Counted from the first letter of the stretch, positions 7,120 through 16,025 are shown. The stretch is DNA of 64,000 nucleotides from Xanthomonas massiliensis (GCF_900018785.1 NZ_FCOY01000005.1:294023-358022); one strand, 5' to 3'. The notes: generated from the letters alone by a model not told the origin. Made by a program: numbers and translations.

Positions 7120-8201
7120 GGCCCGGCCTGCGCCGGCACGCCGTCGCGCCAGTGCGGCCAGTCGGCAAGGATCGCCTGCGCCAGCGCGTCGGCGACGCGG
7201 TAGGCGTTGGTGGTGGCCGGCACGAAGCCGCCGGACTTGGCATGCAGCGATTCGGCCACGTCCTCGCCGGGCGCCTCGCGGTCGAAGTTGGAACCGGCCC
7301 GCAGCACCGCCACGCGGCGCAGGTCCACGCGCCCGGCCGCGGCGCCGCGCGCGAGCGCGGCCAGGGTGGCGTTGTCCTCCATCTGTGTGGTGCACACCCG
7401 CGCCTGGCCGTCGCTGACGACCGCCACCTGCGTGGCCAGGGCCGCGGCCAGCGCGGAGCCGTGCCAATAGGTGTCCGAGGACAGCGTGTCGCAGATGCCC
7501 ACCTGCGGCGGCGCGTTCGCCGGGGCCGCGGGATAGCGGGCGCGGTACCGGCGCGCGGCTTCGCCGTCGAGCAGGGCGACGCCGCGGGTCAGCGCGTAGG
7601 CGCGCTGCAGCAGGGCCTCGTCGAGCCGGTACAGTTCGGTGCCCGTGCGCCAGCCCTTCTCGCCGGGACGCGATGCGCCCAGCGCGAGGATGCCGGAGGG
7701 CCAGTCCCGCGGCGCCTGGCGCGGGTCGAGCGCGTAGGTCAGGCCGCCATCGACGACGTAGCGCGCCCAGTGCACCGAGCCCAGCGTGCCGAAGGCCGGA
7801 TCGACGCCGCCGATGCCGGCGACGATCACGTAGCTGCGGCGCAGGTCGAGTTCCGCGGACAGCACCAGCGCCGCGGTCGTGCTGGCGGCGTTGGCGTAGC
7901 CCATGTCGGTGGTGGCCATGCACAGGGTCGCATCCGGGGTGCAGTGCAGTACTGGATAGCGCGGCGCCAGCCCGGGCAGCCTCACCTCGCGCACCAGTTT
8001 GGGATGCGCCGCCCCGGCCGGTTCCAGCCAGGGTTTGGCCTCGCCGTCGAACATGGTGATCACCAGCACCCGCGGGGCGAGCGGCCCGGGTTGGGCGAGG
8101 ACCGGGCCCGGCACGCCGCAGATCAGCAGCAGGAACAGGCGCCAGGCAAGATGCAGGGAAGGCAGCGGGCGATGACTCGTTGCGCAGGGGCGGGTCTTCA
8201 T
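7116..8201 (-). CDS. Exported NUP-family protein ('purine nucleoside permease')
   Basis: 361 aa from MKTRPCATSH. A hydrophobic signal segment (LAWRLFLLLICG) ends near VLAQ, and no further membrane span is visible. The mature region (RVLVITMFDGEAKPWLEP, MGYANAASTTAALVLSA, VIVAGIGGVDPAFGTLGSVH, CDTLSSDTYWHG, TTQMEDNATLAAL) matches the NUP family named after a yeast purine nucleoside permease. The GIGG and ATTDMGYANAA segments resemble nucleoside-phosphorylase folds. A soluble periplasmic nucleoside-processing or nucleoside-binding role therefore seems more likely than transport (inference). It is translationally coupled to the GDPD gene. Confidence 0.78.
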   Translation of the reverse strand: MKTRPCATSHRPLPSLHLAWRLFLLLICGVPGPVLAQPGPLAPRVLVITMFDGEAKPWLEPAGAAHPKLVREVRLPGLAPRYPVLHCTPDATLCMATTDMGYANAASTTAALVLSAELDLRRSYVIVAGIGGVDPAFGTLGSVHWARYVVDGGLTYALDPRQAPRDWPSGILALGASRPGEKGWRTGTELYRLDEALLQRAYALTRGVALLDGEAARRYRARYPAAPANAPPQVGICDTLSSDTYWHGSALAAALATQVAVVSDGQARVCTTQMEDNATLAALARGAAAGRVDLRRVAVLRAGSNFDREAPGEDVAESLHAKSGGFVPATTNAYRVADALAQAILADWPHWRDGVPAQAGP

Positions 8202-8419
8202 GGCGATGGATTCGTCTGCCTCAGGCCATCGAACAGGTGGCCCATCATTGGGGCGTCGTCGCAACGTGGGAAAGGTGCTGGAACATCTCCGCGACGAACA
8301 CCTTCACCCGCCCCGGCGCCGGCATCGGCGCGGGGCGCGTCCGGCAGCCGGTGGCCGCGGCGGCCACGAAGGGGGCGAGGACGGAGGAAAGGAACGGTTT
8401 CCCCGGCATCGGCGTCATC

Positions 8420-10015
8420 TCACCAGCCCGCCACGATGCCGTCCGAGCGCGGGTCGGCCGCTCCTTCGAGGGTGCCGTCGGCGTGGCGCACCAGCGCGCC
8501 GGCGTGGCCCATCACCGAGGTGAAGGCGGGCATCAGCTCGACCGCATGGCCGGCCGCGCGCAGCGCCTGCACCACCGCCGGGTCGAAGCGGTCCTCGAGC
8601 TTGAGCGAGGTGCTGTCCTCGCCCCAGGTGCGGCCGAGCAGCCAGCGCGGCGCGGTGACCGCCTGCTGCAGCGGTACGCCGTAGCGGGCGTAGCGGCTGA
8701 AGATCGCGGCCTGGGTCTGCGGCTGGCCTTCCCCGCCCATGGTCCCGTAGCTCATGACCCGGCCGTCGTCGAACACCGCCAGCGCCGGGTTGAGGGTGTG
8801 GAACGGCTTGCGGCCGGGCTTGAGCGCGTTCCAGCCGTAGCGGGCGAGGCGGAAGCTGCAGCCGCGGTTCTGCCAGGTGATGCCGGTGCGCGGCAGCACC
8901 AGCCCGCATCCGAACTCGAAGTAGGTCGACTGGATGCAGCTCACCATGCGGCCGGCGCCGTCGACGGCGCCGAACCAGCAGGTATCGCCGGGCTGCGAGG
9001 GCTGCGGCCACGGCAGCGCGCGCGCCGGGTCGATGCGCGCGGCCAGCGCGTCGAGCGCGGCATCGTCGTCGAGCAGCGCCTGCGCGTCGAGGCGCATGTA
9101 GGCCGGGTCGCCGACCTCGGCGTCGCGCACTAGGAACGCCTGCTTGGTCGCTTCCACCAGGCCGTGCAGGTGGTCGAAGCCATCGGCCATGTCGGCCTGC
9201 AGGCGCTCGAACAGGGCCAGGATCAGCAGGGAGGCCAGCCCCTGGGTCGGCGGGGCGTGGTTGTAGAGGGTGGCCTCGCGCAGGCGCACGTGCAGCGGCA
9301 CGCTGGCTTCGGCGCGGTGCGCGTGCAGGTCGTCCAGGGCGAGCGGGCTGCCGAGCGCGGCCAGGTCCTCGGCGATGGCCGCGGCCAGCTCGCCGCGATA
9401 GAGATCGTCCAGGCCGGCGTCGGCCAGGCGCTGCAGGGTGTCGGCCAGCCGCGGCTGGCGCAGCGTGTCGCCCTCGCGCAGCGGCCGGCCTTCGGGCTCG
9501 AAGATCGCCGCATAGGCGCCGGGCTGCACCCGCAGTTCCGGTCCCTTGGCCTGGGCGATCTGCGCGCCGCCGGCGCTGACCGCCACGCCGTCGCGGGCCA
9601 GGGCGATGGCGTCCTCCAGCAGGCGCGCCAGCGGCAGCGTGCCGTCGCCGGAGGCCAGCGCCAGTGCCCAGCCGGACACGGTGCCGGCGACGGTGTTGGC
9701 CGCGCCCGGGCCGCGCCACGGGATCGCCTCGGCACCGGCGTAGAAGTCGAGCGTGGCAGCGTGCGCGGCACGGCCGCAGGCGTCGATGGCGTGCACGCGG
9801 CCGTCCGGCTCGCGGACCAGCCAGAAGCCGTCGCCGCCGATCCCGGTCATGTGCGGATAGACCACCGCCAGCGTGGCGGCCATCGCCACCGTCGCCTCCA
9901 CCGCGCTGCCGCCTTCGCGCAGCACGTCGCGACCGGCCTGCGCGGCCAGGTGGTGCGGGGCCACCGCCATGCCGCGGCGCGAACGCAGGGTGTGCAGCAT
10001 CAGGCGGCCCTTCAT
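8420..10015 (-). CDS. Gamma-glutamyltransferase-family hydrolase, HpxW-like (candidate oxamate amidohydrolase)
   Basis: 531 aa Ntn-hydrolase of the GGT superfamily without a signal peptide. N-terminal half: GGSAVEATVAMAATLAVVYP and MTGIGGDGFWLV. The autoprocessing site is GDTCWFGAVD, where Thr would become the nucleophile of the small subunit. It is followed by QSTYFEFGCGLVLP, NRGCSF and TMGGEGQPQTQ. Cytosolic GGT-fold proteins of this type include HpxW, an oxamate amidohydrolase of purine catabolism. The start overlaps the stop of the adjacent AtzE-like amidase (TGATG), and PucG nearby makes oxalurate; both favour HpxW over glutathione metabolism. Without biochemical data, generic GGT remains possible. 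Confidence 0.75.
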   Translation of the reverse strand: MKGRLMLHTLRSRRGMAVAPHHLAAQAGRDVLREGGSAVEATVAMAATLAVVYPHMTGIGGDGFWLVREPDGRVHAIDACGRAAHAATLDFYAGAEAIPWRGPGAANTVAGTVSGWALALASGDGTLPLARLLEDAIALARDGVAVSAGGAQIAQAKGPELRVQPGAYAAIFEPEGRPLREGDTLRQPRLADTLQRLADAGLDDLYRGELAAAIAEDLAALGSPLALDDLHAHRAEASVPLHVRLREATLYNHAPPTQGLASLLILALFERLQADMADGFDHLHGLVEATKQAFLVRDAEVGDPAYMRLDAQALLDDDAALDALAARIDPARALPWPQPSQPGDTCWFGAVDGAGRMVSCIQSTYFEFGCGLVLPRTGITWQNRGCSFRLARYGWNALKPGRKPFHTLNPALAVFDDGRVMSYGTMGGEGQPQTQAAIFSRYARYGVPLQQAVTAPRWLLGRTWGEDSTSLKLEDRFDPAVVQALRAAGHAVELMPAFTSVMGHAGALVRHADGTLEGAADPRSDGIVAGW

Positions 10016-11481
10016 CAGGCGATCCTCCGCAGGCCGTCGTCGGGCGGGCTGCTGCCGACCAGGCCGTCGCGCTCGAGCCGGGCGGCCAGGGCGAACAGCC
10101 GGTCCTCGCGGCCGGGCGCGGCGATCAGCTGCAGGCCCAGCGGCAACCGGCCGGGACGCCATAGCGGCGCCGCCAGCACCGGGCAGCCGGCCAGCCCCAG
10201 CGGCTGGGTGAAGATGCCCAGGTTGGCGCGCGCGGACACCGGCTTGCCGTCGATCTCGATGCTGTCCTGGTCGGAGCGCGGGGCCACGCACGGCACCGCC
10301 GGGGCCACCAGCACGTCCACCTCGTCCCACAGCCGCGCCATCGCCTGGCGGAACCAGGCGGCGAACTGCTGCACGTCCAGCAGCACCCGTGCGGGCTGCT
10401 GCAGTCCGGCGAGCAGGCGGTCGCGTACCGCCGGGTCGAAGCCGGCGGCGTTCTCGCGCAGCGCGGCCAGGTGGCGATGGCCGCCCTCGATGCCGGTCAT
10501 CACGAACGCGGCCGCGCGCGCGCGCTCGGCCTCGGGCAGTTCGACCAGCCGCGACACGCCCAGGTGCGCGGCCACCGCGTCCAGACCGGCGGCCAGCTCG
10601 GCATCGAGGTTGCGCGCGAACCAGCCGCCGAGGCGGGCGATGCGCAGCCGCGCCGGATCGGGCAGCACGCAGGCATCGGCGGCCATCACCCGGTACACGC
10701 GCAGCAGGTCGTCCACGCTGGTGGCGAACGGGCCGGCCACGTCGAGCGCGTCGACGAACGGGAACACGCCTTCCAATGGCACCCGCCCGTGGGTCGGGCG
10801 CAGGCCGTAGATGCCGCACAGCGCGGCCGGCACGCGGATCGAGCCGTTGGTGTCCGAGCCGAGCGCGAACGGCACCAGGCGCGCGGCCACCGCCGCCGCC
10901 GAGCCGCCGGAGGAACCGCCGGCCAGGCGCTGCGGATCGTGCGGGTTGGCGGTGGTGCCGTAGTGCGCGTTGACGGTGGCGAAGCCGTAGGCGAACTCGT
11001 CCATGTTGGTGGTGCCGGCGAGCACCGCGCCGGCCTGGCACAGGCGCCGGACCACCGCGGCATCGTGCGCGGCCGGCGCGGCATCGGCGCGCATCGCCGC
11101 CCCGGCGGTGGTCGGCAGGCCGGCGACGTCGAACAGGTCCTTGACCGCGAACGGCACGCCGGCCAGCGCGCCGCCGTCGCCGCCAGCGGCAACCGCCGCC
11201 TCCACCTGGGCGGCGCCGGCGGCAAGGCGCTCGGGCAGCAGCCGGGTGAAGGCGGCCAGCGCCGGATTGGCGCGTTCGATGCGCACCAGGGTGTCCTGGG
11301 CGTTGCGTCCGGCCTGGCCGTCGCCGCGGCGCGCCTGGTGCAGCAGCGTGGCGATGGCGCCGGGGATGGGGGTGACCGCCGCCGGCGGCGCGGGCGAGAA
11401 CGTCGCCAGCAATCGCGCGTAGCCGTCGAGCAGGGCGGTGTTGCACGCGATGCCGGGCTGGTATTCGGTGGGGATGTGCAT
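10015..11481 (-). CDS. Amidase-signature hydrolase, AtzE/HpxY-like, with AtzG-like N-terminal segment
   Basis: 488 aa. From about residue 90 it is an amidase-signature protein: GVPFAVKDLFDVAGLPTTAG (cis-Ser-Ser-Lys Lys in VKD), GTTNMDEFAYG, and the Ser-rich motif RLAGGSSGGSAAAVAARLVP with GSDTNGSIRVPAA. The first ~40 residues (IPTEYQPGIACNTALLDGYA, then ARLLATFSPAPP) resemble the small DUF4089/AtzG partner that normally binds AtzE as a separate subunit, so this may be a natural AtzG-AtzE fusion. Paired with the HpxW-like gene it recalls the enterobacterial hpxWXY arrangement. A ureide-derived substrate such as oxalurate is a guess. Confidence 0.75.
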   Translation of the reverse strand: MHIPTEYQPGIACNTALLDGYARLLATFSPAPPAAVTPIPGAIATLLHQARRGDGQAGRNAQDTLVRIERANPALAAFTRLLPERLAAGAAQVEAAVAAGGDGGALAGVPFAVKDLFDVAGLPTTAGAAMRADAAPAAHDAAVVRRLCQAGAVLAGTTNMDEFAYGFATVNAHYGTTANPHDPQRLAGGSSGGSAAAVAARLVPFALGSDTNGSIRVPAALCGIYGLRPTHGRVPLEGVFPFVDALDVAGPFATSVDDLLRVYRVMAADACVLPDPARLRIARLGGWFARNLDAELAAGLDAVAAHLGVSRLVELPEAERARAAAFVMTGIEGGHRHLAALRENAAGFDPAVRDRLLAGLQQPARVLLDVQQFAAWFRQAMARLWDEVDVLVAPAVPCVAPRSDQDSIEIDGKPVSARANLGIFTQPLGLAGCPVLAAPLWRPGRLPLGLQLIAAPGREDRLFALAARLERDGLVGSSPPDDGLRRIA

Positions 11482-12079
11482 GGCTTCGGGGCTTCGCTGT
11501 TTGTGTAGGGACGGCGTCGTGGGAGCGGTGTCAGCCGCCTTGCCGATGATGCTTGCCAAGCAAAGGCTTTCGCTCCTTGCGGAGCGAGTTGCCTTGATCA
11601 GCGATTCGGCTGCTGTGAAGCGTTGCGTTGCTCGTGCAAGGAAAAGGTAACCAAAAGAAGCGTTTCTCCACAGCCGCGGGCTGGTCAAGCGCGCCCTGCC
11701 TTCGCGCCCTGCGCACTACGCGCGCCAGTTTCGCGGATCCGGCAGGCATGTTCGGAAGGAGCTTGACCGCTACGCGGCCAAGTCCAGGGCAGTCGCCTCG
11801 CGGCGCCCGCCCGCTCGCCGGGGCGAAGCCGTGCTTCGCCTCTCCCGGCTCGCCCTGCCGTGCCGGAAACGGCGCACATCCGTGTGCGTCGCTCCTGCGG
11901 GGCTTTGCCCGCTGGCTCCCGGCTGCGGAAAGGAACCGGGTAGATCAAAAGCCAAAGCGACAGCAACTCTCCCCGACCCGCGAGCACGGCCTTCGGGCGT
12001 TCATCGGCCACCAGCCGGTGGCCCGCAAGCGGATCTCCGCCCCCGGCGCTTCGCGCAAGGAAGGGGCGAAGCAACATGC
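11482..12079. other. 598-bp intergenic region, probable dispersed repeat
   Basis: No credible gene. The stretch carries several hairpins (GGCGAAGC-cgt-GCTTCGCC at 11822-11840; CGCTCC-TTGC-GGAGCG near 11571-11586) and is open in several frames on both strands. Its base texture differs from the flanking genes. It resembles the intergenic repeat sequence that is over-annotated as small proteins in many Xanthomonadaceae genomes; that resemblance is from memory. The amidase promoter must lie at its left end, but I see no clear -35/-10 pair. Confidence 0.4.
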
Positions 12080-13177
12080 TCACACCACCGGCAGCGGCGC
12101 GCCGACCGCCGGTGGCTGTTGGGCGGTCAGGCGCTCGATGAGCAGCGCTTCCAGCGCCGCCACGTCCACCTCGCGCACCACCGTCTGCAGCCGTTCGCCC
12201 AGGCCGGGCTGGTAGCCCTCCGACCAGGACACGATGTCGCCGTAGCCGGCATCGAAGCCGGTGTTGACGTCGATGTACAGCGGCTCGCTGGCGGTGGCCA
12301 GCCGCGGCTGCAGCCAGATCGCGGTGGCCAGCTCGTCCCACAGCGGGAAACCGGGTTCGCGCCGGCGCAGGGCATGGCCGATCGGGGTGTCGGCCGCACC
12401 CATGCGCGCCAGCAGCGCCGGGCTCAGCTCGGTGGCGGTGGACGGGTCCACCGGCACCATCGTCAGCTTGCGCCACGGCGCGCGGAACACGATGCGCGCG
12501 GCCTCCGGGTCCCAGCGGATGTTGAACTCGCGCCGCGGCGAGTTGACGAACTCGCGGGCGAACTGCCGCGCCGAGACGCTGTCCAGCCGCCGCTGCGGGT
12601 TGAGGCTGCCGCCCATGTACACCAGCTCGCCGACCAGGCCGGCGAAGGCCGGGTCCAGCGACTGCGCCAGTGCCAGGTTGGTCAGCGGGCCGGTGGCGAC
12701 GATGCTGACCTGGCCGGGGTACTGCCGCACCATGCGCAGCATGAACAGCGCGGCGTGCTCCTCGCGCGGGCGCACCACCGACGGGTTGCCCAGCGCCAGC
12801 TCGGGCACCACGTCGTGGGCGTGGTAGCGCGGCGCGCTCTGCACGGTGTCGCCCTCGACCCACTGTTTCGTCCACGCGCCCTTCCACAGCAGCTTGCCGT
12901 GCAGGGCCTCCCAGCGCTCGGTGGCGGCCTCGGAGTTGAGCAGCGGGAACACCGGGCCGGGCAGCACCGGCACCTCGGGGCGGCCGGCGATCTCCAGCAG
13001 CCGGCAGGTATGCGCCAGCGCCTCGTCGCGCCAGATGTTGCCGCTGACCGCGGAGATGCCCAGCACCTCGACCTCGGGCGATTGCAGCAGCAGCACCTGC
13101 GCGGGGGTGAAGCCGTCGATGTCGTCCTCGAGGATGACCTTGCGGCGCGGCGGGAAGGCTTCGGGCGGAATCGTCAT
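12080..13177 (-). CDS. Divergent nucleoside hydrolase (IunH fold) with altered metal/catalytic residues
   Basis: 365 aa, no signal peptide. It opens with KVILEDDIDGFTPAQVLLLQ where canonical enzymes have DxDxGxDD. Asp10 aligns, but the DD pair is replaced by Phe-Thr. VATGPLTNLALAQ retains the middle metal-site Thr. The C-terminal motif reads GFPLWDELATA, keeping the Asp while the usual catalytic His is Trp. So either the active site is rearranged or the substrate differs. It lies 124 bp downstream of the TonB receptor on the same strand and may share its transcript. Nucleoside hydrolase by fold; activity unproven. Confidence 0.72.
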   Translation of the reverse strand: MTIPPEAFPPRRKVILEDDIDGFTPAQVLLLQSPEVEVLGISAVSGNIWRDEALAHTCRLLEIAGRPEVPVLPGPVFPLLNSEAATERWEALHGKLLWKGAWTKQWVEGDTVQSAPRYHAHDVVPELALGNPSVVRPREEHAALFMLRMVRQYPGQVSIVATGPLTNLALAQSLDPAFAGLVGELVYMGGSLNPQRRLDSVSARQFAREFVNSPRREFNIRWDPEAARIVFRAPWRKLTMVPVDPSTATELSPALLARMGAADTPIGHALRRREPGFPLWDELATAIWLQPRLATASEPLYIDVNTGFDAGYGDIVSWSEGYQPGLGERLQTVVREVDVAALEALLIERLTAQQPPAVGAPLPVV

Positions 13178-13301
13178 GCGCTGGGCGGGATCCAGGGAGG
13201 GAGCGGCCCGCCCGGGAGCGGGCCGCGGAAATGGGGGCGCCGCGCGTCGATGCGCGGCGCCGGGCGCGGCGGAAGCGGGCGCTCCCGCCACGATGCCACG
13301 G

Positions 13302-15608
13302 CTACAGGTCGAACGAAGCGCCGAAGGTGACCATGAAGGTGCGGTCCTGCAGCAGCTGCCAGGTCGCCGCGCTGGCGGCCGTGGTCAGGGACGTCGTCGA
13401 GGAGTAGTTCAGCGCCTTGCGGTCGCCGAGGTTGAACACGTTGACCTTCAGGTAGGGCTTCTTGAGGCTGCCCAGGTCCTGGAAGTTCCAGCCGCCGTTG
13501 AGGTTGAACACCGCGAAGCCGCCGGCGTAGGAGCCGGCCGCGTTGGTGAACGTGCCCCAGATGCCGCTCTGCACGGTGGCGCTCAGGCTGGCCCAGAACG
13601 GGCCGTCGGTATAGTTCAGCGCGGCGTAGCCGGCGTGCTTGGGCGTGTTGACCAGGGTGCTGCCGCCGATCAGGTAGGTGCTGGTGCCGAAGGTCAGGTC
13701 GTCCTGGATCGTGGCCTTGGTGTAGGCATAGGACGTGTACAGGTTCCAGTTGTCGTTGAACTTGTAGCTGAACTCGCCGTTGACGCCGCGCATGTGCACC
13801 GCGCCCAGCGGGAAGTACACGTACTGGCTGGTGACCGCGTCGGTGCCGCTGAACTGCTTGTTCTTGAAGTTGGTGGCGAACACGTCGATCACCGTGCTGA
13901 CCTTGTCGCCGTAGAAGCGCCAGCCCAGGTCGGCGGTGGTGGCCTGCTCCGGATCGGCATCGCCCGCGCTCACGCTGGTGCCGTGGGCGGCGGCATAGGC
14001 GGCGTTGTAGACGTCGTCGATGGCCGCCAGCGCGATCGGCGCGCGGTAGGTCTTGCCGATGCCGAAGTACAGCTGGTTGGCGTCGTCGAGCTGGTACTTG
14101 ACGCCGGCGCTGGGGGTGAACTTCTTGTAGTCCTTGCCGCCGGAGGCGTAGAACTCGGTGGTCGTGCCCCAGTTCGGCTGGTTCCAGTACCAGCCCTTGC
14201 GCGTCACCCAGGTGTAGGCGCCGCCGACGGTGACCGACAGGGCATCGGTCGGCGTCCAGGTGTTGTTGAGGAACACGCGCTTGGTCGGGGTGACCGCGTA
14301 GTAGCTGTAGGCGACGTACGGGCTGCCGTTGGTCGTGGGCAGGTAGTAGGCGCTGTTGTGGGCCCACAGGTCGGACATGTTGCCGCCGGCATCCACGCCC
14401 AGGCGCGCGTTGAGGCCCTGCTGGCGCGGGCGTTCGTACAGGAAGCCGTACTCCAGGCTGTCGTTCTCGCTGAAGTCCTGCTTGAACTTGACGTGGATGC
14501 CCGGGCGGTAGGTGTCGGAGGTGTAGAAGTTGTAGTAGTTGCCCACGCCGGTGCCCGAGCCGGAACCGCCGCCGCCGTAGCCGTAGACGAAGTACGGCAC
14601 CACCGACAGGTGCAGGCTGTCGGTCAGGGTGAACTCGCCGTCGAGGCTGGCGATCCAGCTGCGGAACGGGTTGGTCTGCAGGCCGCTGTAGGTGTTGGCC
14701 GAGGCCGGGTTGTAGAAGCGGTCGTAGCCGAGCTTGTAGTTGCTGGCCTGGGCCTGCGCCTTGGTCAGGGCGCGGTAGTTGTTCTTCATCTCGCGGTTGT
14801 ACTGCAGCGAGGCGGTGATCGAGTTGCCGTCGTCGATGGTCCACACCGACTTGCCGTCGATCTTGGTCACCTTGGCCTGGCCGGCGCCGCGCCACAGGTC
14901 GGTCTGGTTGTTGGAATAGGAGAGCCACGAGCGCACCGGGCCGAGGTCGCCGGTGTTGTAGCGCACGAAGGTGCGCTTGTAGCTGTTGCTGCCGAAGCTC
15001 TGGCTGAGGTCCACGCCGGCGTCGTGGGTCGGGTCGACCGTGACCCAGGCGATGTTGCCGCCGGCCGCGCCGATCACCGGCGAGGTCACGCTGGGGAAGC
15101 CCTGCTCGACGGTGATGTCGCCCATGTTCTCGGTGTCGCCGTACTCGGTGGCGTACATCTTGTAGTTGCCCGAGTCGTTGATCGGCACGCCGTTGACGGT
15201 CACGCCCACTTCGTCGGCGGGGAAACCGCGCACGGTGAAGGCGCCGTCGTTCAGGCCGGTGACGTCGTTGGTGGCCGAGATCGCGCCCGGGATCGAGCTG
15301 AGCATCTGGGTGAAGTTGGCGCCGGGCGCGGCCTTCAGGATGGCCTCGCGGCCGATCGTGGACACGGCCTTTGAGGCGGCCTGGTACTGCATGTTGCCAC
15401 CGCCGATGGACTCGATCTGGCCGCTGACCTGGATCGCGTCGAGCTGCTGCACGCGCTTGGTGGCGTTGGAGTTGGTGGTGTTGGAGGTGGTGGTGACGCT
15501 GCTGCTGTTGCGCGCGGCGGTGTCCTGGTCGGACTGCGATTGCGCCAGCGCGGCAGGGGGAAGACAGAGGGCGGAGCCGATGGCCAGGGCCAGGAGCGTG
15601 ATCTTCAT
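13302..15608 (-). CDS. TonB-dependent outer-membrane receptor, candidate purine/nucleoside importer
   Basis: 768 aa with a signal peptide (MKITLLALAIGSALCLPPAA). A low-complexity Ser/Thr/Asn linker is followed by a TonB-box-like LDAIQVSG. A plug domain comes next (IGREAILKAAPGANFTQMLS, NDGAFTVRGFPADEVGVTVN, AAGGNIAWVTVDPTHDAGVD), then a long beta-barrel rich in aromatic residues ending in FMVTFGASFDL with the terminal-Phe-type OMP signature. Substrate cannot be read from sequence, but it stands between the second nucleoside hydrolase and exported adenosine deaminase, so nucleosides or nucleobases are the natural guess. ATG at 15608 is the first codon giving a signal peptide. Confidence 0.87.
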   Translation of the reverse strand: MKITLLALAIGSALCLPPAALAQSQSDQDTAARNSSSVTTTSNTTNSNATKRVQQLDAIQVSGQIESIGGGNMQYQAASKAVSTIGREAILKAAPGANFTQMLSSIPGAISATNDVTGLNDGAFTVRGFPADEVGVTVNGVPINDSGNYKMYATEYGDTENMGDITVEQGFPSVTSPVIGAAGGNIAWVTVDPTHDAGVDLSQSFGSNSYKRTFVRYNTGDLGPVRSWLSYSNNQTDLWRGAGQAKVTKIDGKSVWTIDDGNSITASLQYNREMKNNYRALTKAQAQASNYKLGYDRFYNPASANTYSGLQTNPFRSWIASLDGEFTLTDSLHLSVVPYFVYGYGGGGSGSGTGVGNYYNFYTSDTYRPGIHVKFKQDFSENDSLEYGFLYERPRQQGLNARLGVDAGGNMSDLWAHNSAYYLPTTNGSPYVAYSYYAVTPTKRVFLNNTWTPTDALSVTVGGAYTWVTRKGWYWNQPNWGTTTEFYASGGKDYKKFTPSAGVKYQLDDANQLYFGIGKTYRAPIALAAIDDVYNAAYAAAHGTSVSAGDADPEQATTADLGWRFYGDKVSTVIDVFATNFKNKQFSGTDAVTSQYVYFPLGAVHMRGVNGEFSYKFNDNWNLYTSYAYTKATIQDDLTFGTSTYLIGGSTLVNTPKHAGYAALNYTDGPFWASLSATVQSGIWGTFTNAAGSYAGGFAVFNLNGGWNFQDLGSLKKPYLKVNVFNLGDRKALNYSSTTSLTTAASAATWQLLQDRTFMVTFGASFDL

Positions 15609-16025
15609 GGAAGTACCTGTGTGTGTGGATCTGCGTGGATGAGCGGTGCGGCGGACAACGGTGCAGCGGCGGGGCGAGGCCATCCATGGGCCGGGTCGGT
15701 CGTTCGTCCTGGAGCGATCAGGGAGGTGGCAGCGGCGAAGCGTGGGGCGGGGCACCGCGATGGCGCTTCGTGTCTTGGTGCAAGGGGTGGACCGCCGGCG
15801 CCGCGACGCGGTGGCCGGCCTCGTGGACGGCAGGCCGCGCCGGTACCCGGCCGCTGCCGCAGGCAGGCGGGTTCCGGCCCGGCATGGGCAGGCAGGCCCG
15901 GTTGGCGGTGCGCGGTGCGTACGGCAGCACCGGGGTGCTGCCGCGGTGCCCGCGGTCGCGCCGGCCGGCGACGCCCGCCGCCGCCGCCGTGCGGATCCGC
16001 GCCTGCCGCAGGGACGGCGACGCGT
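15609..16025. other. 417-bp region upstream of the TonB receptor gene
   Basis: No gene supported. It contains the adenosine deaminase terminator-like hairpin (15922-15943) and, nearer 15608, the presumed promoter of the receptor gene. I could not identify a convincing -35/-10 pair, and the TTGC-N7-GCAA box found at the other two promoters of the locus is absent here. Confidence 0.4.
15922..15943 (-). terminator. Strong hairpin after the adenosine deaminase gene
   Basis: CGGCAGCACC-gg-GGTGCTGCCG is a perfect 10-bp inverted repeat about 80 bp beyond the deaminase stop codon. No T-run follows, so a Rho-independent terminator is not certain; RNA 3'-end protection is an alternative. Confidence 0.5.

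Noticed and set aside
11553..11563. TTGC-caa-GCAA palindrome upstream of the amidase gene, resembling the LysR box
   Set aside because: The spacer is 3 bp instead of 7 and no promoter lies at the matching distance.
11770..11955. Small protein-like frame in the gap beside the amidase
   Set aside because: Probably part of an intergenic repeat; no ribosome site.
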